A stretch of DNA of 64,000 nucleotides. Origin: GJ-E10 sp035625725. Lineage in GTDB: Bacteria > Pseudomonadota > Gammaproteobacteria > Burkholderiales > Burkholderiaceae_F. Position 1 is the stretch's first letter. Each line of letters opens with the position of its first letter. The notes beneath the pieces are model-generated. The model was not told where the DNA came from and made no database searches. It saw only the letters and a list, made by a program, of their open reading frames with translations. Made by a program: the position numbers and the translations under genes. The DNA is taken from positions 1 to 64,000 of the forward strand of contig DASPPB010000064.1 in assembly GCA_035625725.1 (NCBI GenBank). The letters are read 5' to 3'. Below are positions 40,592 through 48,892 of the stretch, one piece after another.

Positions 40592-42310
40592 ATGAGTGAT
40601 TCACGCACCGGTGCCCGGATACTGGTCGAGCAGCTCCTGCTGCAGGGAGTCGACCGCCTGTTTTGCGTCCCGGGCGAGAGCTTTCTGGGCGTGCTTGACG
40701 CCTTGATTGACACACCGAGCCTGCGACTGATCGTCAATCGCCACGAGTCGGGCTCCGCGTTTATGGCCGGAGCCTATGCGCGCCTGACGGGACAGCCCGG
40801 GGTTGCCTTCGTCAGCCGCGGCCCCGGCGCCACCAATGCCGCGATCGGAGTTCACCACGCACACCAGGACTCACTGCCCGTGGTAGTGCTCGTGGGCCAG
40901 GTGGCCACACATATTGCGGAACGCGAAGCCTTTCAGGAGGTCGACTGCCGCGCGCTTTTTGGCTCGATGTCCAAATGGGTGGTCCAGATCGACCGCGCCG
41001 ACCGGATTCCCGAATTTGTCGCGCGCGCCTTTCAGACCGCGACCAGCGGACGCGCGGGACCGGTCGTCCTTGCCTTGCCGGAAGACGTGCTTGACCAAAG
41101 CGCCGACGTGCCCGATGCGCGCTGCCACCAAAGCGTGCAAGCGGCTCCCAGTGACACCCAGATCGCCGCCCTGCGGCGCATGCTTGGCAAGGCGCGCCGG
41201 CCGATCGTGTTGGTCGGAGGCCCGGGTTGGAGCTCGGCGGCGAGTGAGAATCTGCGTGGCTTTGTCGAGGCCAACCGCCTGCCCGTGGCCTGCGCGTTTC
41301 GCTACCAGGACGTTTTCGATAATCGACATCCGAACTACGTCGGCGATGTCGGACTCGGCATCAACCCGCAGCTCGCCCAGCGTATTCGCGGTGCCGATCT
41401 GGTGCTGGCTCTAGGTCCCCGGCTGGGCGAAGCCACTACCAGCGGCTACTCCCTGCTCGAGGCGCCCACACCCCGGCAGATGCTGGTGCACGCGCACGCG
41501 GGCCTGGAGGAGCTGGGACGGGTGTATCAGGCCGACCTGATGATCAACAGCGGAATGCCGCAGCTTGCCGCGCGCCTTGCGATGATGACCCCGATCGATG
41601 AACCCGCTTGGTCCGATGCCCTCGTCGGGGCGCGCGCCCAGTACGAAGCATGGCAGCAGCGCCCCGAAATTTTGCAGCGGCACGTGCCCCAGCTGGATCT
41701 GTGGCAGGTGTTGCAGGAGTTGCGTCACGTCCTTCCTCACGACGCCATCATTTGTAACGGTGCGGGGAATTTCGCGGCCTGGTTGCACCGCTTCTTTCCT
41801 TACCGGGTGGCAGGCACGCAGCTCGCGCCCACGAGCGGCTGCATGGGTTATGCCGTGCCGGCCGCAATTGCGGCAAAGATCAGCGCGCCGGAGAAGACCG
41901 TTGTGTGCGTCAGCGGCGACGGCGATTTTCTGATGACCGCCCAGGAGCTGGCGACCGCCGGTCAGTACAACGCGGCCGTGCTGTTTCTGATTTTTAATAA
42001 CGGCATGTATGGGACCGTGCGCTTGCGCCAGGAGGAGCGCTTTCCGGATCGGGTGATCGGAACGTCTCTCATCAACCCCGATTTCCCGGAACTGGCGCGA
42101 GCCTACGGCGGTGCCGGCTGGCGCGTGAGCAGCAGCGCGGAGTTTGGTGCAGCGCTAGGGCAGGCGCTCATGCACCTGCGCACTCGCCGCTTGCCTGCGC
42201 TCATCGAACTCGTGTGTGACCCCCAATTGCTTTCGCCCTCGGCGAGTATTGAAGACTTGCGCACCCGTGGTGCTTCTGCCGTGCCCCCGCAGGCACCTTC
42301 GGCGGCATAG
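40592..42310 (+). CDS. ThDP-dependent enzyme, acetolactate synthase-like
   Basis: 572 residues. The three-domain ThDP fold is clear: catalytic Glu52 in 'VNRHESGSAFMAGAYARLTG', a central domain with 'ARRPIVLVGGPGWSS', and the ThDP/Mg site 'CVSGDGDFLMTAQEL' through 'FNNGMYG' near 450. It resembles IlvB-type enzymes but could be one of several decarboxylases or lyases acting on 2-keto acids. Glyoxylate carboligase is unlikely because Gcl lacks this Glu, and oxalyl-CoA decarboxylase is unlikely by sequence. AGGCGG lies just upstream of the ATG. It stands alone after fliR. Confidence 0.85.
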   Translation: MSDSRTGARILVEQLLLQGVDRLFCVPGESFLGVLDALIDTPSLRLIVNRHESGSAFMAGAYARLTGQPGVAFVSRGPGATNAAIGVHHAHQDSLPVVVLVGQVATHIAEREAFQEVDCRALFGSMSKWVVQIDRADRIPEFVARAFQTATSGRAGPVVLALPEDVLDQSADVPDARCHQSVQAAPSDTQIAALRRMLGKARRPIVLVGGPGWSSAASENLRGFVEANRLPVACAFRYQDVFDNRHPNYVGDVGLGINPQLAQRIRGADLVLALGPRLGEATTSGYSLLEAPTPRQMLVHAHAGLEELGRVYQADLMINSGMPQLAARLAMMTPIDEPAWSDALVGARAQYEAWQQRPEILQRHVPQLDLWQVLQELRHVLPHDAIICNGAGNFAAWLHRFFPYRVAGTQLAPTSGCMGYAVPAAIAAKISAPEKTVVCVSGDGDFLMTAQELATAGQYNAAVLFLIFNNGMYGTVRLRQEERFPDRVIGTSLINPDFPELARAYGGAGWRVSSSAEFGAALGQALMHLRTRRLPALIELVCDPQLLSPSASIEDLRTRGASAVPPQAPSAA

Positions 42311-42330
42311 CCAGCCGGTCGCAACGCGCC

Positions 42331-43125
42331 TCAACTCCCCGGCGGTTGCGCCGTTGCGCCGCAGGCGGCCAGCTCGGCGATGCGTGCGCGGCGTCCGGCA
42401 ATCTCGATGATTTCGGGTTCCTCCGGGCTCTTGGCGGTGCACTCGTGTGCGTCGACCAAAGCGCCAGCCGCTTCACTTGGCAAGGCGATTGCGCTCTGCG
42501 TTGTGGCCTGCGCCGCCTCGGGCGGTGCGCGCCCGGCGGCAACGTCGGCCAGCAGCGCCTGCAGTGCGCGGTCCTCGCGGCAGCTGCCGTTGCCGACGAC
42601 GCACGGCAGGCGGACGCAACGCGCCTGCACGATGCGCCGGCGCGCGCTCTCGACGACCAGCAGTTCGCACAACGCCGCGCAGACGCCGTCGGTGGTCTGC
42701 GGCCAAGGTCCCGTCTGGAGTTTGGCCTCCATCGTGCTGGCCAGCACCATCCGCGGCGGGACTCGCTGGTAGCGACACGCCTCCAACAAAGCCCGCGTCG
42801 CATCGACGCTGCGCAGCAAAGCGACGTCCAGGTCTGCAGGCGTCGCTGCGGTACCCAGACCCGCGCCCAGCACGGAAAGGTGAAAAACGCTGTCCGTCGA
42901 GGCGCCCATCATGCGCGCGAGGAACCTGGGCTGCTCGTAGTCGCCCCGCACGTACTCGATACGTCTGTCGAGGAACAGCGCCGCGGGCTGCGTCCGATCG
43001 ACGGCGATCACGCGCGCGACCGCGGTGGCCTGGCCATCGGTACGCACAAGGGCCGCGCGCGCCACGATCTCGCGCAGCAGGGCCTGTCCCAGCGCGCTTC
43101 CCGCCCCGGTGACCACGACCTGCAC
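42331..43125 (-). CDS. NAD-dependent epimerase/dehydratase (DenD-like), catalytic residues replaced
   Basis: 264 residues, about 60 fewer than D-erythronate dehydrogenase-type relatives. The Rossmann start 'VVVTGAGSALGQALL' and 'VFHLSVLGAG' fit the extended SDR family. Where relatives have a Tyr-xxx-Lys pair before 'CELLV', this one reads 'TTDGVCAALCELLVVE': Asp146 and Ala150 instead. The C-terminal substrate region is shortened. The frame is intact, so it is a complete but probably non-catalytic protein. It ends the leftward operon, 3 bases after the YbhN-like gene. Confidence 0.65.
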   Translation of the reverse strand: MQVVVTGAGSALGQALLREIVARAALVRTDGQATAVARVIAVDRTQPAALFLDRRIEYVRGDYEQPRFLARMMGASTDSVFHLSVLGAGLGTAATPADLDVALLRSVDATRALLEACRYQRVPPRMVLASTMEAKLQTGPWPQTTDGVCAALCELLVVESARRRIVQARCVRLPCVVGNGSCREDRALQALLADVAAGRAPPEAAQATTQSAIALPSEAAGALVDAHECTAKSPEEPEIIEIAGRRARIAELAACGATAQPPGS

Positions 43126-43128
43126 GGC

Positions 43129-44160
43129 TTAGTCCTTCGCCGCGCGCACGGGCGCAAGCGCAAGCGATGGCGCGGCGGCCAAGCCAAGAATGACGCCGAC
43201 AACGCCGTAGAGCGCGCTGGCGGCAAGCCCCAGATCAGCCGGCAATCCGGCCAAGGGAAACGCCACCAGCGCCGTTAATTCGCGCGCACCGAAGCCCCCG
43301 TAGCTCAGCGGCAGCGCGCCCGCCACAAAGACGGGGGCCGCTACTGCCTGGACCTGCCAGTAGCCGGCCGTTCCGCCGGCGGCGATCACGCAAAGCCAAA
43401 GAGCCAGCGCGCACAGCACCTGTACCACGAGCGAGCTCCATAGGGAGCGACCCAAGGGCGCCCGCTGGGCCACAGCCAGATCGTGCAACTCGCACAGCCG
43501 TCGCCACCAGCGCGCGAGCGCGTTGGCGTCCTGCGCCGCGTCCTCGCGGGGTGCCGGCCCGCGCATGCGCAACGGCAACCAAGGAATCGCGCAAAACGCG
43601 GCCAAGGCAAGCAGATACACCCCAAAAAACGGCGCCGAGGCCAAAAACGCCGCCGGCGCAGGCAAGCCGCCCGCGGCGGTGCCGACGGCTTGGTCGCCCG
43701 CGTGCCAGCGCAGGCTAAGGGCCAGGCCCACGCCGGTCACCAGAGACAGCACACACAAGATCCAAAGGCCGCTGAGCCGATCGAGCAATACGGTGAGTGC
43801 CGAGACACCCAATGGGTTGCCCAAACCCTGCAGGCGCACGCTGCGCAACGCGTCGCCACCGAGCGTGGCGCCCGGGAGCAGCACATTGACCGTCATGCCC
43901 TGCGCATACGCCAAAGCGAGCGAGCGCATGCGCACCCGCAGCCCGAAAATGCGAGCGATCGTCTCCCAGCGAAGCACCGAAACCCACTGCGAAGCGGCCA
44001 TGACAGCCACCGCACCCAACAGCCAGAGCAAGTCCACGTGAATCAATTGGCGCCGCAGCCGCTCGGGGCCAACAACCCATATGGCAGCGGCCATGAGGGC
44101 GATGGCGGCGGCGAGACGCAGGCCAAGGCGCGCGTAGCGGGAGGCGAGCCGCCGCGACAT
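43129..44160 (-). CDS. YbhN/UPF0104-type flippase-like membrane protein
   Basis: 343 residues with about eight membrane helices. It belongs to the lysylphosphatidylglycerol-synthase transmembrane (flippase-like) family: 'LAYAQGMTVNVLLPGATLGG' with 'DALRSVRL', 'VLLDRLSGLWIL' and 'PLSYGGFGARELTALVAF' are the conserved blocks. Members often sit beside polyprenyl-glycosyltransferases. The start overlaps the glycosyltransferase stop (TGATG), so it probably works with it in lipid-linked sugar handling (inference). Confidence 0.85.
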   Translation of the reverse strand: MSRRLASRYARLGLRLAAAIALMAAAIWVVGPERLRRQLIHVDLLWLLGAVAVMAASQWVSVLRWETIARIFGLRVRMRSLALAYAQGMTVNVLLPGATLGGDALRSVRLQGLGNPLGVSALTVLLDRLSGLWILCVLSLVTGVGLALSLRWHAGDQAVGTAAGGLPAPAAFLASAPFFGVYLLALAAFCAIPWLPLRMRGPAPREDAAQDANALARWWRRLCELHDLAVAQRAPLGRSLWSSLVVQVLCALALWLCVIAAGGTAGYWQVQAVAAPVFVAGALPLSYGGFGARELTALVAFPLAGLPADLGLAASALYGVVGVILGLAAAPSLALAPVRAAKD

Positions 44161-45215
44161 CAGCGCGCAGCAGGCCGCGAGCCCTCATCGCGGCGCAAAA
44201 CGTACTGGCGACGGCCCTGCGGCTCGTGATAGATGCGCGTGAGCAACTCGCCCAGCACCCCGGTTGCCAGCAGCTGCACGCCAATGAGCGTGAGCAAGAC
44301 CCCGAGCAACAGCAGGGGTCGGCCGCCGATGTCGTGGCCGAACACGAGCTTTTCCACGGCCAGGTATACAAGCGCGGCGCCCCCAATACCGATAAAAGCA
44401 AACCCGACGCCGCCAAATGCATGCAGCGGCCGGTGCAAAAATCGCATCGAGAACTTGATCCACAGCAAGTCGAGGAGCACGCGAAACACGCGGTCGATGC
44501 CGTATTTGGACTTGCCCCGCGTTCGGGCGTGGTGCAGCACCGGCACCTCGACCATGCGCGCGCCCGCTTCCACGGCCAGCGCAGCAATGAATCGGTGCGT
44601 TTCGCCGTACAGTCGCACGTTCTCCAGAATGCTGCGTCGGTACACTTTGAGTGCACAGCCATAGTCGTGCAGGCGCACGCCGGTGACCGAAGATATCAGT
44701 CGATTGGCGACCCACGAGGGAAGCTTGCGCGACCACGTCCGGTCCTGGCGCTGCTTGCGCCAGCCTGAGACAACATCGATATCGGGGCTTTGGTCGATCA
44801 AATCGAGCAAGCGAGGAATTTCGATCGGATCGTTTTGCAAGTCACCGTCGAGCGTCACCACGAACTCGCCCATCGAGTGATCAAAGCCCGCCTGCAGCGC
44901 CGTCGACTGCCCGTAGTTACGAATCAGCACGAAGGGGCGCAACCAAGGGTGGGTTGCGGCCAACGAGCGCAGAATTTCGGCTGAACCATCACCCGATCCG
45001 TCATCGACCAAAATCAGCTCGAAGGAGCGCCCTGTCGGTGCGAGCGCCGCGCCGACCCGCTCGACGAGTTCCCGCAGATTGTCCGCCTCGTTGTACACCG
45101 GGATTACCACCGAAACCGCGAGCGCGGCGCTCGGGCGCGCCGGCCTGAGGTGCGGCGCCTGCCGACCCGGGGTCGAGGTCGTTTCCGTCTGCGCAACCGT
45201 CTCCGTGTTCGTCAT
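44160..45215 (-). CDS. GT2 glycosyltransferase, ArnC/GtrB-like
   Basis: 351 residues. The GT-A domain has 'SVVIPVYNEADNLRELVERV', 'ILVDDGSGDGS' and 'VVTLDGDLQNDPIEIPRLLD' (metal-binding Asp). Two membrane helices at about 265-330 are as in ArnC and GtrB, which load sugars onto undecaprenyl phosphate. 'FGVLLTLIG..LLATGVLGEL' with 'LTRIYHEPQGRRQYVLR' is the typical end. The ATG at 45215 is preferred over 45416, whose extra 67 residues look non-coding. ugd is divergent; its products could feed this enzyme. Confidence 0.9.
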   Translation of the reverse strand: MTNTETVAQTETTSTPGRQAPHLRPARPSAALAVSVVIPVYNEADNLRELVERVGAALAPTGRSFELILVDDGSGDGSAEILRSLAATHPWLRPFVLIRNYGQSTALQAGFDHSMGEFVVTLDGDLQNDPIEIPRLLDLIDQSPDIDVVSGWRKQRQDRTWSRKLPSWVANRLISSVTGVRLHDYGCALKVYRRSILENVRLYGETHRFIAALAVEAGARMVEVPVLHHARTRGKSKYGIDRVFRVLLDLLWIKFSMRFLHRPLHAFGGVGFAFIGIGGAALVYLAVEKLVFGHDIGGRPLLLLGVLLTLIGVQLLATGVLGELLTRIYHEPQGRRQYVLRRDEGSRPAAR

Positions 45216-45460
45216 GCGAGTCCCAAAAGTCGCTGCCCGCGCCGGCCATCGTCCGTCCGTTGGGCGGCGCCAGCGCCCAATGATAGGCGCTATCGGCGCA
45301 TCGCCACCACGGCACGGCCAACGCCGCGCGCGAGCCGCTGCGGCGCGGCGCGGTCGGGGGCCCCTGCGATAGAATTCCCGGCGCGCGCAGTGCCCATCGG
45401 CGCTCGCGGAGCGCAAGCCGGCGCCCTCCCGGACGCCGGTCGATTCGAGGACACCGATTC

Positions 45461-46810
45461 ATGAAGCTTACGGTTATCGGAACCGGGTATGTGGGCCTGG
45501 TGACGGGCGCTTGCCTTGCCGACGTCGGCAATCACGTACTTTGCCTGGACATTGACCGCGCTAAGGTCGCTCGCCTCAATGCCGGCGAAGTGCCAATCCA
45601 CGAGCCGGGCCTCGACGAGGTCGTGGCGCGCAACCGGCACGCCGGCCGCATCGAGTTCACGGCGGATTACGACCGGGCGGTCGACCATTGCGATTTGTTT
45701 TTCATTGCCGTTGGCACGCCCACCGATGAGGACGGATCGGCCGACGTGCGTCACGTGGAAATCGCGGCGCGGGAGCTGGGTCGGCGTCTGCAGCGCAAGG
45801 CGCTCGTCGTTGTCAAGTCCACGGTACCGGTCGGAACGCACACGCTCGTGGCAAACGCGCTGCGCGAGGAGCTGGCGGCGCGCAAGCGCGAGCTTGCATT
45901 CGCGGTGGCATCGAACCCCGAGTTTCTCAAAGAAGGCGCGGCCGTGGCCGACTTCATGCACCCGGATCGAATCCTCATCGGCACGGACGACGCCGAAGCC
46001 ATCGAGACGCTCAGCCGCCTGTACGCGCCCTTTAACCGCAATCGGGACCGCCTCATCGTGCTCGATGCGCGCTCCTCAGAACTGGCCAAGTATGCGGCCA
46101 ACGCCATGCTGGCAACCCGAATTTCCTTCATGAACGAGCTCGCGCGCCTGGCCGAAAAACTCGGAGCCGACATCGAACGCGTGCGCCACGCCATGGGCGC
46201 GGATCCGCGCATTGGACCGTCGTTTTTGTACGCCGGAGCCGGTTACGGCGGATCGTGCTTCCCCAAAGACGTGCGCGCCTTGCTCGCCATGGCGCGCGAG
46301 CATGTATTGCCCGCACGGGTGCTCTCGGCTGTGCACGACGTCAACGAAGAGCAAAAGCACCTGCTGACCACGAAACTGCGCGAGGCGCTCCGAGGCGAAC
46401 TGCGCGACCGCGTCATTGCCGTGTGGGGATTGGCCTTCAAGCCCAACACGGACGACGTGCGGGAAGCCCCGAGCCTGGTGCTGATTCGCAACGCGATTGC
46501 GGCGGGAGCCACCGTGCGCGCCTACGACCCGCAGGCGCGCGAGACTGCGCGCGCGGCGCTCTCGGACGAGCAAAACCGGATCACGTTCTGTGACAGCGCG
46601 CAGGAGGCGTGCACCGGCGCCGATGCGCTCGTTGTCGTGACCGAATGGCTCGAGTTCCGCAGCCCCGACTTTCGTGCCCTCGCCACGCAACTGCGCGCGC
46701 GGGTGCTCGTCGACGGGCGCAACTTGTACGATCCGCGCACCGTGCGAGCGGCCGGATTGCGCTACGAAGGCATCGGGCGCGGCGCTGCGGCTCCGGCGAG
46801 CGCGACGTGA
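45461..46810 (+). CDS. ugd: UDP-glucose 6-dehydrogenase
   Basis: 449 residues. Converts UDP-glucose to UDP-glucuronate with two NAD+. N-terminal Rossmann motif 'VIGTGYVGLVTGACLADVGN', 'VKSTVPVGT', conserved 'ASNPEFLKEGAAVADFMHPD', and the catalytic Cys266 in 'GAGYGGSCFPKDVRALLAMA'. Its stop overlaps the start of the epimerase gene (GTGA), so the two act in sequence. The 245-base gap to the divergent glycosyltransferase gene has no further gene. Confidence 0.97.
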   Translation: MKLTVIGTGYVGLVTGACLADVGNHVLCLDIDRAKVARLNAGEVPIHEPGLDEVVARNRHAGRIEFTADYDRAVDHCDLFFIAVGTPTDEDGSADVRHVEIAARELGRRLQRKALVVVKSTVPVGTHTLVANALREELAARKRELAFAVASNPEFLKEGAAVADFMHPDRILIGTDDAEAIETLSRLYAPFNRNRDRLIVLDARSSELAKYAANAMLATRISFMNELARLAEKLGADIERVRHAMGADPRIGPSFLYAGAGYGGSCFPKDVRALLAMAREHVLPARVLSAVHDVNEEQKHLLTTKLREALRGELRDRVIAVWGLAFKPNTDDVREAPSLVLIRNAIAAGATVRAYDPQARETARAALSDEQNRITFCDSAQEACTGADALVVVTEWLEFRSPDFRALATQLRARVLVDGRNLYDPRTVRAAGLRYEGIGRGAAAPASAT

Positions 46811-47772
46811 TCCTTGTCACCGGGTGCGCGGGGTTTATCGGCCACGCGGTTGCGCGCAGCCTGCTCGAGCGCGGCGAGCGGGTCGTTGGCCTGGACAACC
46901 TCAACGACTACTATGAACCCGAGCTCAAGCGGGCGCGGATCGCCAATATCGCGGCGCCGGGTTTCACGTTTGTTCGAGCGGATCTGGTGGACCGGCCGGC
47001 GGTGGCGGAAGTTTTTCACTCGCATCGTCCCACCCGCATCGTGCATCTGGCTGCGCAGGCCGGCGTGCGCTACTCCTTCGAAAATCCGCAGGCCTACGTC
47101 GACAGCAACATCACGGGCTTTGTAAATCTGCTCGAATGCGCGCGCGCGGCCGGGGCGATTGAGCATTTCGTATACGCGTCGTCTTCCAGCGTCTACGGGG
47201 CCAATACCAAGCAACCCTTTTCGGTCGATGACGACGTCGGACAGCCCATCAGTCTGTACGCGGCCACCAAACGCGCCGACGAGCTCATCGCCCATGTCTA
47301 CGCGGTCCAGTATCCCCTGCGACTCACGGGGCTGCGCTACTTCACGGTCTACGGGCCCTGGGGGCGGCCCGACATGGCGCCGCTGAAGTTTGCGCGCGCA
47401 ATTCTCGAAGGCAGGCCCATCGAGGTCTACGGCGAGGGGGACATGCGCCGCGACTTCACCTACATCGACGACATCGCCCGAGGCACGCTTTGCGCGCTCG
47501 ACGATACGACGCACTTCACGCAGGGGCGCCATCGGATCTACAACCTGGGCAACAACCACCCCGAGGCGCTGCTGCACTTTATCGAGGTGCTGGAGCGCTC
47601 CATCGGCCGCCGTGCACAGAAGGTCCTGCGGCCGATGCAGCCCGGCGACGTCCGCTCTACGGCCGCCGACATCGACGCGACCACGCGCGATCTCGGCTGG
47701 CGTCCGACAACGAGCATCGAGGCGGGTCTGCCTCGACTCGTCGAGTGGGTGCGCACGTACTACGGACTGTAG
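46807..47772 (+). CDS. UDP-glucuronate 4-epimerase-like NAD-dependent epimerase
   Basis: 321 residues from GTG 46807, coupled to ugd. 'ILVTGCAGFIGHAVARSLLE' binds NAD; the catalytic triad is in 'YASSSSVYG' and 'YAATKRADELIAH' (Tyr-xxx-Lys intact). 'DNLNDYYEPELKRARI' and 'GVRYSFENPQAYVDSNITGF' are hallmarks of the UDP-glucuronate to UDP-galacturonate epimerases (Cap1J/WbnF/GAE group). The pairing with ugd supports production of UDP-GalA for surface polysaccharide or glycan. Confidence 0.92.
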   Translation: MILVTGCAGFIGHAVARSLLERGERVVGLDNLNDYYEPELKRARIANIAAPGFTFVRADLVDRPAVAEVFHSHRPTRIVHLAAQAGVRYSFENPQAYVDSNITGFVNLLECARAAGAIEHFVYASSSSVYGANTKQPFSVDDDVGQPISLYAATKRADELIAHVYAVQYPLRLTGLRYFTVYGPWGRPDMAPLKFARAILEGRPIEVYGEGDMRRDFTYIDDIARGTLCALDDTTHFTQGRHRIYNLGNNHPEALLHFIEVLERSIGRRAQKVLRPMQPGDVRSTAADIDATTRDLGWRPTTSIEAGLPRLVEWVRTYYGL

Positions 47773-47800
47773 CCTCCCGCGCGCGCAGGCGCCGCCGCAC

Positions 47801-48853
47801 CTAGTCCGCCACCGACCAAGGGCAGCTTGAGACCAGCGGCACAAATTCCTCGCCCTGGGCGCTTCGGATCGGGGCCAGCGGCGCCGAGGGCTGCCGCACC
47901 AGCGTCAGGGTTTGCGTGTTGCGCGGCAATCCGTAGAAATCCGCGCCGTAGAAGCTCGCAAAAGCCTCCAGCCGGTCCATAGCGCCGGCCTGCTCGAAGG
48001 CCTGCGCATACATCGCAAGGGCCAGGGGCGCCGTAAAGCAGCCTGCGCAGCCGCAGGCGGACTCCTTTTGGAGTTTCGGATGCGGAGCGCTGTCAGTGCC
48101 GAGGAAAAACCGCGGACTTCCGCTGGTGGCCGCATCGAGCAGCGCCTGGCGATGCACCTCGCGCTTGAGTACCGGTAGACAGTAAAAATGTGGCCGCATA
48201 CCGGCCGATCCGTCCGCGCCCAGGAACATCGCATTGCGGCTAAACAGCAGGTGGTGCGCGGTAATCGTGGCCGCGATCCGCCCGGGCGCCTCGCGCACAT
48301 ACTGCACGGCGTCGCGGGTTGTAACGTGTTCCAGGACAATGCGCAGCGCCGGAAAGTCCCGCCGCAGCGGCACCAGGACTTCATCGAGAAAGATGCGCTC
48401 GCGGTCGAACACATCGACATCCGTGCGCGCAACTTCGCCATGGATCAAAAGCGGCATGTCGATGCGCTGCATGCACTCGAAGACCGCAGTGCAGTCGCCG
48501 ACGGACTGCACCCCGGCGTCGGAATGGGTTGTCGCGCGCGCCGGGTAGAGCTTTACGCCGTGGACGACACCGCTTCGGTGGGCTTGCTCGATTTCATCGG
48601 GGGTTGTGGTGCTCGTGAGATACAGCGTCATGAGCGGCTCAAAGCCTGCCGTGGCCGAGGTTGCGGCGCGGATGCGCGCCCGATAGGCCAGGGCGCGCTC
48701 GAGCGTCGTCACGGGATCGCGAAGATTGGGCATGACGATGGCGCGCGCAAAGCATTGGGCGGTGAAGGGCACTACGGCAGCCATCGCCGCGCCGTCGCGC
48801 AGATGCAGATGCCAGTCGTCCGGCCGCGTGATGGTCAGGGTTTGCACGACCAA
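47801..48853 (-). CDS. pyrC: Dihydroorotase
   Basis: 350 residues. Third step of pyrimidine synthesis: carbamoyl-aspartate to dihydroorotate. Type II (E. coli-like) motifs: metal-binding 'DWHLHLRDG' (His15, His17), the carboxylated Lys in 'GVKLYPARATTHS', 'PLLIHGEV', 'LEHVTT' and the catalytic Asp in 'LGTDSAPH'. It is convergent with the epimerase gene. Leftward neighbour of the ABC transporter gene, 39 bases downstream of its stop. Confidence 0.97.
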   Translation of the reverse strand: MVVQTLTITRPDDWHLHLRDGAAMAAVVPFTAQCFARAIVMPNLRDPVTTLERALAYRARIRAATSATAGFEPLMTLYLTSTTTPDEIEQAHRSGVVHGVKLYPARATTHSDAGVQSVGDCTAVFECMQRIDMPLLIHGEVARTDVDVFDRERIFLDEVLVPLRRDFPALRIVLEHVTTRDAVQYVREAPGRIAATITAHHLLFSRNAMFLGADGSAGMRPHFYCLPVLKREVHRQALLDAATSGSPRFFLGTDSAPHPKLQKESACGCAGCFTAPLALAMYAQAFEQAGAMDRLEAFASFYGADFYGLPRNTQTLTLVRQPSAPLAPIRSAQGEEFVPLVSSCPWSVAD

Positions 48854-48892
48854 TTCGAGAGCCCTTGCCGATGGGAAATTTCGATCACGAAT

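Noticed and set aside
40592..42310. ThDP enzyme as the missing glyoxylate carboligase or oxalyl-CoA decarboxylase
   Set aside because: Catalytic Glu52 is present (absent in Gcl) and the N-terminal sequence does not resemble Oxc; it is also 14 kb from frc.
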